Source: an uncultured Bacilli bacterium
Lineage (GTDB): Bacteria > Bacillota_I > Bacilli_A > RF39 > UBA660
Length of the DNA: 5,081 bases
NCBI GenBank assembly: GCA_910586635.1
Contig: CAJUJA010000081.1
Coordinates: 1 to 5,081, forward strand
Direction: 5' to 3'
Shown one piece after another: positions 1 to 5,081 of the stretch (the stretch's first letter is position 1; every line of letters begins with the position of its first letter). A program made the translations under genes and the position numbers. The notes under the pieces are model-generated. The model searched no databases. It saw nothing but the letters and a program-made list of their open reading frames with translations, and was not told where the DNA came from.

Positions 1-7
1 CCTATTT

Positions 8-13
8 TCCTCT
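8..13 (-). promoter_or_regulatory. Possible ribosome binding site of a next gene beyond the left edge
   Basis: After the stop of the beta-lactamase-like gene (21-23), the minus strand reads AGAGGA then AAATAGG to the window edge. A start codon at usual spacing would fall just outside. If so, the next gene begins within about 25 bases of this stop and belongs to the same transcript. Confidence 0.35.
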
Positions 14-20
14 AGTCATA

Positions 21-803
21 TTATTTACAAATACTTTCAATTATTTGATATATTTCTTTTCCTAATTTCCCAATTAATTTTTTATTACCACTTTTATTCT
101 TACAATTGTATATCGAAACACCTATATAAAAGAGTCTTCCTTTTATATACATAACTCCTGCATCATGATTTAGATAATCTAGACTACCAGTTTTATGGGC
201 ATATCGTACAGGTTGACAAATATATCTCATGATTTGATCCTGGCATCTTTGATTATAAAGTATTTCTATTGCTATATTACATAATTCACTTGTTAGAATT
301 TCTTTATTAAATAAAAGCTTAAAAATGTGAAACATATCCTCCAAAGAAGTATAGTTATTTAAATTTTTTTCTTTTCTATCTAACATATATCTTTCTAAAT
401 AGGTTGATTTTGTATTTAGAATATCCTTTATATAATGATTAAAATACTCTATTCCAAATGTTTTAAGTATTACATTAGTAGCTGTATTATCTGAGGTAAT
501 AATCATCCAACTAAGCAATTCATAGATAGAATAATATTTCTCACCATTTTCAAATACCTTGGTATCATATAATATTTCATCTTTTTCTAACAAAATCTTT
601 TGTTGTAGACTCACCTCTTTTTTATGAACCTTTTCTAAGACACCCAACATAATTGGAACCTTTATAAGAGAAGCGGCAACTATTTTTTTATTACTATGAT
701 ATTTATATATATCAGTTGAATGGTTTAATTCTTTTACTAAAATCGAGATATCATCCCTTGATTTTCTAATGATGTTATTTATGTAATCTATTCCTTAATT
801 CAT
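21..803 (-). CDS. Class A beta-lactamase-like serine hydrolase, interrupted by TAA at codon 3 (possible pseudogene)
   Basis: The frame resembles class A beta-lactamase/penicillin-recognising serine hydrolases (PenP group), which open beta-lactam rings or related amides through an acyl-serine. Counting from the ATG at 803-801, the motifs are S45-L-I-K48 (nucleophile and base), S104-D-N106, an omega loop L141-D-R-K-E145-K-N-L-N149, and K204-T-G206. Their spacing is close to family norms and the length would be about 260 residues. The ATG has a good ribosome site (812-817), but codon 3 is TAA (795-797). Between that stop and the ATG at 650-648 the frame has no ATG, GTG or TTG. The open 209-residue part from 650 lacks the S-x-x-K, so it should not be active alone. 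There is no signal peptide, and five cysteines suggest a cytosolic protein. It lies 60 bases after smc with no visible terminator between, so co-transcription is likely. The family is fairly certain; functionality and the real start are open. Confidence 0.8.
795..797 (-). other. In-frame TAA stop at codon 3 of the beta-lactamase-like gene
   Basis: Read on the minus strand, the start region is ATG AAT TAA GGA ATA GAT, in the same frame as the downstream catalytic motifs. Because the frame is the same before and after the stop, the change from an intact ancestor is most simply one base substitution (for example from AAA, CAA, GAA or TAT), not an indel. A base-call error cannot be excluded. Confidence 0.85.
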
Positions 804-811
804 TTCTAATA

Positions 812-818
812 TCCTCTC
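812..818 (-). promoter_or_regulatory. Ribosome binding site for the ATG at 803
   Basis: The minus strand reads GAGAGGA here, with AGAGGA ending 8 bases before the ATG at 803-801. This is a good Shine-Dalgarno match with good spacing. It is the main reason to place the ancestral start at 803 and not at the ATG at 650. Confidence 0.7.
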
Positions 819-863
819 ATATCATTTCACAACTTCTTATGTAAAAATATTTTATATCACTAT

Positions 864-3821
864 TTATCCTAAGATTTCTGTTTTCTCATTTAATTTAACA
901 CTTACCAATTTTGAAACACCAGACTCTTGCATCGTGATGCCATATAAAGTATCTGCAAATTCCATAGTTTTCTTTTTATGAGTAATAATTAGGAATTGGG
1001 TTTTTTCTTTATAATGAGCAAGGTATTTTCCAAAGGCCTCTACATTAGCTTCATCTAAGGCTGCCTCTACCTCATCAAATAAACAGAAGGGAACTGTCTT
1101 AACATTTAATATAGCAAATAATAAACTGATTGCAGTAAAGGTTTTTTCTCCACCTGATAACAAACTAATGGTCGTTAATTTTTTTCCTGGGGGAGATGCT
1201 ACAATTTCGACTCCTGTTGTAAGTAAATGTTCTGGATCTGTCAATTTTAAATCTGCATTTCCTCCTCCGAATAGTTCTTTAAATACAGTTTTAAACTCTG
1301 CCCTAATCTTTTCATATGTACTAGAAAATTCTTCAACCATAACACTATCCATCTCATTCATAATTTCTAATAAAGTGGTTTCGGCACCGAGCAAATCTTC
1401 CTTTTGTTTAGTTAAAAATTCATATCTAGTATTTACCCTTTCAAACTCGTCGATAGCAGCTAGATTAACCATACCCAGTTTTTTAATATTTGCCTTATAA
1501 GTTGTAACCTTACTTCTAGCCTCTTCTACGGAAATATCCAATATATAATCTTTTTTTGCTTTCTCATAAGTTAGAGAATACTCTTCATTTAATGTATTTA
1601 GCATAGAGTCAAGTTTTACATCGTTTTTTGTAATTTCAATTTCTAATTGTTTTACTTCTTTTTCTAAATCTCTAATATTCTGATTTTTAAGTTTTTCATC
1701 CGCTGATCTTTTTTCTAATTCATCTCTAAGTTTTTCTATCTCTTTACCTAAGTTTTTACTATCTAGGACTAACTTTTCTTTGTATGTATTTTTTAAATTA
1801 TATTGATTAATCAAATCCTCTTCTATTTTGCTTAATGAATGATTCTCTAAATTTTTAAGACTATCTATTTCTCTATCTAGAGCACTTAAATCTTTATTGA
1901 ATGATTCTAATTCTTTCCTTTTGGTATCCAGTAATTCCTCTTCTAAGGTTTGCCTGTGAGATAGTGTTATGTACTGTTCATTAACACCCTCTAATTTCTT
2001 ATTGATTTCTCCTATCTTGCTTCTATTAAGAGCTATAGTTTCCTCGTAATCTTTCAGCTTCATTACTAAAGTACTTAATTCCTGTCTTAGAAAAATCATA
2101 CTTTTATATTGATAGGAACTTCCTCCTGACATGGAACCACCTACATGAACTACATCCCCTTCTAGCGTTACAATTTTATATCTATGTGATACGGCCCTAC
2201 TCAGACGAGTGGCACTATCAATATTACTAGATACCAAGGTAGTTCCTAGTTGATTATAAATAATATTTTCATACTTCTTATCATATTCAACGACATCTGA
2301 AAGAACTGCAACAAAGTCAGTATCATTTTTTATCTTTGTAAGAATTTCTCTATCTACATATCTAGGTTTAATCACAGTAAGTGGAAAAAAGGTTGCTCGT
2401 CCAATACGATTATCTTTTAAATAGTTGATAGCACTTTTAGATGAAGTTTCATCTTCTGTAATAATAAAATTTTTGCTAGAGGAGATTGCTACTTCTAATG
2501 CTTTCATATATTTATCCTCTGTTTTTATTATGTTACCAATGGTATCACAAATTCCACTTAAAGAATTGCTTTTTAAGATACGTCTTACACTATTTGGTAT
2601 ATTTCCACCATGGTCTATTTCAACTGTTAAGGAATCTATTCTATGCTTTGTATTAATAATCGATTGATCCAACTTAGAATAGGTATCCTGTTCCATCCTC
2701 TTTTGGTTTGATAATTGATTGATTTTTTTCTTAGTATCCTCTATTTCTCTATGGAATTCATCAATATGATTCGTAATAGATTCTATCTCACTTGTTAAAA
2801 GTTGTACATTTTTATCTAGCGTACCTTTTTGTTCTAATAGGTTACGTAATTGTTCTGCTACCTCATTTTCATTCTTATTAGAATTTGCTCTTTCTTTTAA
2901 CAGTCTTCTTTCTCCATTCATTCTTTCTACTTCTTCTGTTACTTCTAATAGTTTACTATTAATATTTGAAAGCTCCTTTTCGTATTGTTCTAAGCGTTGA
3001 TTGTCTTCCATTGTCTTCGTATCACTCAAAGAAAATTCATTCGACAAAGCTAAAATGTCCTGATCTAATTGCTCCTTTTTTGATTGATTCTTTTCTATTT
3101 TACTTGATAAGTACTCAATATCTTGTGCCAAAAGAGCCACTTCATATTGTTCTAATCCTTCTTTATTTTCTAAATACTCTTTTGCTTTCTTACTCTGTTC
3201 TTTTAAAGGAGTTACTTGTAGTTCCAATTCTTTTATAATATCATTGACACGATCTAAGTTATTATGTGTACGGTCCAATTTTCTTAGAGCCTCTTCTTTT
3301 CTTTTTTTATATTTTAAAATTTCTGCCGCTTCCTCTAAAATTACACGCCTATCCATAGAGGAGGTACTAATAATTCTATCCACTTCTCCTTGTGAAATAA
3401 TATTAAAAGACTCTTTTCCTACTCCACTATCTAAAAGTAAATTAATAATGTCTTTTAGTCGACATCTTTCATTATTTAAATAATATTCATTCTCTCCACT
3501 TCGATATACTCTTCTTTTAATGGATATCTCTGTATAAGGAACATTTAAATAACGATCGCTATTATCAAAAAGAAGTTCTACCCAAGCAACATTTAACCGG
3601 TTACGACTTTTACTTCCTGAGAAAATTACATCACTCATAGAACCTTCTCCACGTAGTGACTTAACAGATTGTTCTCCTAATACCCATCGTACAGCATCTA
3701 CCACATTACTTTTTCCAGATCCATTTGGTCCAACAATACAGGTTATTTTATTATCCAGTTTGATATCTATTTTATCTGCAAAAGATTTAAATCCATTCGT
3801 TATGATCTGTTTTAAATACAT
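864..3821 (-). CDS. smc: Chromosome segregation/condensin ATPase SMC
   Basis: SMC dimers with ScpA/ScpB bind chromosomal DNA and extrude loops, compacting and separating sister chromosomes in the cytoplasm. All diagnostic parts are visible: Walker A G31-PNGSGK-S38, Q-loop near 142-147 (ISQGEV), a first coiled-coil arm about 172-408, the hinge about 410-570 with its glycine-rich end (GGSMSGG, 561-567), a second arm about 572-785, signature L888-SGGE-K893, Walker B CLFDE (913-917), D-loop ALDEAN (921-926) and switch histidine H948. The C-terminal tail (MQESGVSKLVSVKL) is canonical. At 985 residues it is about 200 shorter than Bacillus subtilis SMC (near 1186) but close to mycoplasma SMC/P115 proteins (about 980); the loss is in both arms. 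The ATG at 3821 has a G-G-T-G-A ribosome site and its own promoter just upstream. The upstream neighbour is a surface protein and the downstream one a beta-lactamase-like gene, not the common rnc/ftsY pair. Confidence 0.97.
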   Translation of the reverse strand: MYLKQIITNGFKSFADKIDIKLDNKITCIVGPNGSGKSNVVDAVRWVLGEQSVKSLRGEGSMSDVIFSGSKSRNRLNVAWVELLFDNSDRYLNVPYTEISIKRRVYRSGENEYYLNNERCRLKDIINLLLDSGVGKESFNIISQGEVDRIISTSSMDRRVILEEAAEILKYKKRKEEALRKLDRTHNNLDRVNDIIKELELQVTPLKEQSKKAKEYLENKEGLEQYEVALLAQDIEYLSSKIEKNQSKKEQLDQDILALSNEFSLSDTKTMEDNQRLEQYEKELSNINSKLLEVTEEVERMNGERRLLKERANSNKNENEVAEQLRNLLEQKGTLDKNVQLLTSEIESITNHIDEFHREIEDTKKKINQLSNQKRMEQDTYSKLDQSIINTKHRIDSLTVEIDHGGNIPNSVRRILKSNSLSGICDTIGNIIKTEDKYMKALEVAISSSKNFIITEDETSSKSAINYLKDNRIGRATFFPLTVIKPRYVDREILTKIKNDTDFVAVLSDVVEYDKKYENIIYNQLGTTLVSSNIDSATRLSRAVSHRYKIVTLEGDVVHVGGSMSGGSSYQYKSMIFLRQELSTLVMKLKDYEETIALNRSKIGEINKKLEGVNEQYITLSHRQTLEEELLDTKRKELESFNKDLSALDREIDSLKNLENHSLSKIEEDLINQYNLKNTYKEKLVLDSKNLGKEIEKLRDELEKRSADEKLKNQNIRDLEKEVKQLEIEITKNDVKLDSMLNTLNEEYSLTYEKAKKDYILDISVEEARSKVTTYKANIKKLGMVNLAAIDEFERVNTRYEFLTKQKEDLLGAETTLLEIMNEMDSVMVEEFSSTYEKIRAEFKTVFKELFGGGNADLKLTDPEHLLTTGVEIVASPPGKKLTTISLLSGGEKTFTAISLLFAILNVKTVPFCLFDEVEAALDEANVEAFGKYLAHYKEKTQFLIITHKKKTMEFADTLYGITMQESGVSKLVSVKLNEKTEILG

Positions 3822-3828
3822 AATAACT

Positions 3829-3834
3829 TCACCC
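3829..3834 (-). promoter_or_regulatory. Ribosome binding site of smc
   Basis: The minus strand reads GGGTGA, with GGTGA ending 7 bases before the smc ATG. It matches the 3' part of the consensus GGAGGTGA. Confidence 0.6.
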
Positions 3835-3848
3835 TATCTACTTTTCTT

Positions 3849-3877
3849 ATTATACTATAAAAAAAAGCTGGATTCAA
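3849..3877 (-). promoter_or_regulatory. Sigma-A-type promoter of smc
   Basis: On the minus strand there is a -35 element TTGAAT (3877-3872, four of six consensus bases), a 17-base spacer, and a perfect -10 element TATAAT (3854-3849). Transcription would begin near 3842, leaving a leader of about 20 bases that just holds the ribosome site. The -35 lies inside the upstream gene's terminator hairpin, and the terminator U-tract forms part of the spacer. Confidence 0.7.
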
Positions 3878-3884
3878 CTTTTTT
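3859..3884 (-). terminator. Probable intrinsic terminator of the surface-protein gene
   Basis: The minus strand reads A6 GTTG, loop AATC, CAGC T8. The core stem has four pairs, one of them G-U, and is extended by six A-U pairs to ten. It is followed by an eight-T run that partly serves as the stem. The core is weak in G+C, so strength is uncertain, but the position between two minus-strand genes fits. The opposite strand could form the same hairpin with a six-T run, but no plus-strand gene needs it. Confidence 0.5.
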
Positions 3885-3906
3885 ATGATAACACAGTAAA
3901 AGGGAG

Positions 3907-3967
3907 TTTTCGCAAATAATTTCATATAAAAAGATAGCTATAATAATTAAAAATGAAAAAGCGAAAA
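3907..3967. repeat. Nested inverted repeat in the gap between the surface-protein gene and smc
   Basis: Outer arms TTTTCGC (3907-3913) and GCGAAAA (3961-3967) are perfect complements. Inner arms TTTCAT (3920-3925) and ATGAAA (3953-3958) are also perfect. The two sets are separated by 6 bases on one side and 2 on the other, and the 27-base centre holds the palindrome ATAGCTAT (3934-3941). The result would be a long imperfect stem in the 3' untranslated RNA of the surface-protein gene. It may be chance in such A+T-rich DNA; the C-G-C/G-C-G ends are the best argument against that. The rest of the 276-base gap (3822-4097) shows only the terminator, promoter and ribosome site listed separately. 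Confidence 0.35.
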
Positions 3968-4097
3968 AAGAAATAAAATAGGGATATATGTGTTTGTAAA
4001 AATTGAGTTTATAAATAAATTTTGTGTAGATAGAAAATCTCTCCATTTCTTTTATTCTATTATGGAAAGAATTCTTAGTATATTTTAAATAGATTTC

Positions 4098-5063
4098 CTA
4101 TTTCGATACTACGACTACTGCACGTGCACCTAGAAAATCATCCACTTCGTAGTGGGTTATAGTAGAGTTTTCGTTCAGTTTACCATAGTATACCACAGTC
4201 CAAACAGTTTCATCAAAAATAGTACTCGCAGACATTGTCCAATAATCAGTTCCTGCATTTACATCCCTATTTCCACCATATGTAGAATCTAAATAATTAT
4301 ACATCCACCGTGGACATGTAAAAGCAGTTATACCACAACCTAAACTAGCTGCCTCTTGATGCGTTATCATTCTAGACTTTGCTGTTCTTTCAGGTAAAGT
4401 ATAAAGATTGGTTGTACATGAAGTGTCCCTACAACCTGTATATTTATTTGTTTTAAATACTGTTGTTCCCATCGTATATATTTGGTCATTTACATTACTC
4501 CATCCCTTAGTCGCATTTTCTAATGCTGATAATACCGTTAAGGGTCCCTTGTTGCTATTTCCATAAGTTCCAAAATCTGCCTCTGATCCCCCTGCTTCTA
4601 CATAATCACTTTTGTTAATCCATTGAGTATTATAAATTGTATTTTTTTGTGATTGCATAGTAAGTGTGGAACCATTATCAAACATCACATGAAAGGTTAC
4701 AATATCCGTATCGTTTACTTTATATTTTATAATATCTCCTGCCTTACAGCTTCCACTTGTCTTACTTTTATAACATGTACTCCGCTTACAGGTTGACTCT
4801 TCTCCTGATATACACTTTGTTGAGTAATCTGTACTATAGGAATAAGCCGATATAAACTTACCCTGTTTTCTAATATCTGATTTTTCATACAACTCGTCTA
4901 TCGCACCCTTCAAATTTGTAGATGTTAAACCTGATGCTTTATTATCATAAGAGATATTAGCACTTGATATTGTAGTTGCTGCATAAACTCCTACTCCTGA
5001 TATGATCCCTCCTATTATGATTCCTGCCACTATTTTGTAATTCTTTTTTATTATCTTTTTCAC
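4098..5063 (-). CDS. Exported surface protein with signal/anchor segment and DUF6273-like C-terminal domain
   Basis: No enzymatic role is recognised. I chose the GTG at 5063-5061 (321 residues) because the in-frame GTG at 5072 lies within its ribosome site. The N-terminus is M-K-K-I-I-K-K-N-Y-K, then a hydrophobic segment of about 18 residues ending in V-Y-A before A-T-T, which suits a signal peptidase I site or an uncleaved anchor. There is no type IV prepilin G-F-x4-E motif, LPxTG or C-terminal membrane segment. A linker follows (S-Y-D-N...G-L-T-S-T-N-L-K-G-A-I-D-E-L-Y), resembling surface-protein families of RF39-like gut Bacilli. Eight cysteines (84, 92, 97, 106, 211, 216, 243, 250) could pair as disulfides. 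The end contains CPRWMYNYL (250-258), YWTMSAS (274-280) and GARAVVVVSK (312-321), a pattern like DUF6273/C-type-lectin-like domains. Ligand binding or adhesion outside the cell is inference. It seems to be transcribed separately from smc. Export confidence is high; function is unknown. Confidence 0.8.
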   Translation of the reverse strand: MKKIIKKNYKIVAGIIIGGIISGVGVYAATTISSANISYDNKASGLTSTNLKGAIDELYEKSDIRKQGKFISAYSYSTDYSTKCISGEESTCKRSTCYKSKTSGSCKAGDIIKYKVNDTDIVTFHVMFDNGSTLTMQSQKNTIYNTQWINKSDYVEAGGSEADFGTYGNSNKGPLTVLSALENATKGWSNVNDQIYTMGTTVFKTNKYTGCRDTSCTTNLYTLPERTAKSRMITHQEAASLGCGITAFTCPRWMYNYLDSTYGGNRDVNAGTDYWTMSASTIFDETVWTVVYYGKLNENSTITHYEVDDFLGARAVVVVSK

Positions 5064-5069
5064 TACTAT

Positions 5070-5075
5070 CACTCC
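5070..5075 (-). promoter_or_regulatory. Ribosome binding site of the surface-protein gene
   Basis: The minus strand reads GGAGTG; GGAG (5075-5072) ends 8 bases before the GTG at 5063. An alternative GTG at 5072-5070 would start inside this site and have no ribosome site of its own, so the inner GTG is preferred. Only six more bases upstream are visible, so no promoter can be judged. Confidence 0.65.
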
Positions 5076-5081
5076 GTATTT

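Noticed and set aside
795..797. Stop-codon reassignment as an explanation for the in-frame TAA.
   Set aside because: smc and the beta-lactamase-like gene itself end at TAA, and the mycoplasma code reassigns TGA, not TAA. None of the genes uses in-frame TGA.
851..860. TATAAA-like box between smc and the beta-lactamase-like gene as a separate promoter.
   Set aside because: No -35 element is seen about 17 bases upstream in the end of smc; co-transcription with smc is simpler.
1168..3483. Four plus-strand ORFs of 79-110 codons opposite smc (1168-1500, 2425-2667, 2966-3238, 3244-3483).
   Set aside because: They are antisense to a clearly conserved smc frame and show no recognisable protein features, so they are shadows.
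3939..3944. TATAAT on the plus strand.
   Set aside because: There is no -35 at the right distance and no plus-strand gene downstream.
3855..4046. A 63-codon minus-strand ORF with a hydrophobic stretch between the surface gene and smc.
   Set aside because: Its ATG has no convincing ribosome site, its last codons run through the terminator hairpin and T-run, and its stop lies in the smc promoter spacer. Hydrophobic chance ORFs are common in A+T-rich DNA.
4119..4128. Ten-base palindrome TGCACGTGCA.
   Set aside because: It arises from GCA-CGT-GCA codons for the conserved A-R-A tail, so no regulatory explanation is needed.
4142..4155. Perfect small hairpin CCACT-TCGT-AGTGG near the end of the surface-protein gene.
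   Set aside because: It is inside the coding frame, has no T-run and is only five pairs; probably chance.

Overview
The window is strongly A+T-rich and carries three genes, all on the minus strand. Transcription order is an exported surface-type protein (5063 to 4098), the chromosome-organising ATPase SMC (3821 to 864), then a class A beta-lactamase-like protein (803 to 21). The base composition, an SMC of only 985 residues and a surface protein ending in a G-A-R-A-V-V-V-V-S-K type tail suggest a low-GC Firmicutes lineage near the Mollicutes, such as the uncultured gut RF39-like Bacilli. That placement is an inference from family resemblance. All three genes read through with TGG tryptophan codons and stop at TAA or TAG, so there is no sign of TGA reassignment.

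Layout from the right edge. The surface protein is nearly complete, with its ribosome site at the very edge of the window. It has an N-terminal signal or anchor segment, a long extracellular part with eight cysteines, and a C-terminal domain of the Y-W...G-x-R type. A 276-base A+T-rich gap (3822-4097) follows. It holds a nested inverted repeat, a probable intrinsic terminator, and a good sigma-A-type promoter for smc that overlaps the terminator. smc has all ATPase motifs and a hinge, but its coiled-coil arms are short. The usual neighbours rnc and ftsY are not adjacent.

The most notable observation is at the last gene. Its best start, an ATG at 803-801 with a well-placed Shine-Dalgarno, is followed two codons later by an in-frame TAA. 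After that TAA the frame stays open to position 21 and encodes a complete set of class A beta-lactamase motifs (S-x-x-K, S-D-N, L-D-R-x-E-x-x-L-N, K-T-G). The next ATG, at 650, lies downstream of the catalytic S-x-x-K. A gene model starting there would therefore lack the nucleophile. The gene is either freshly inactivated, translated from a non-standard start, or affected by a base-call error. The three genes share no evident pathway. I see no CRISPR array, insertion sequence, tRNA or rRNA.
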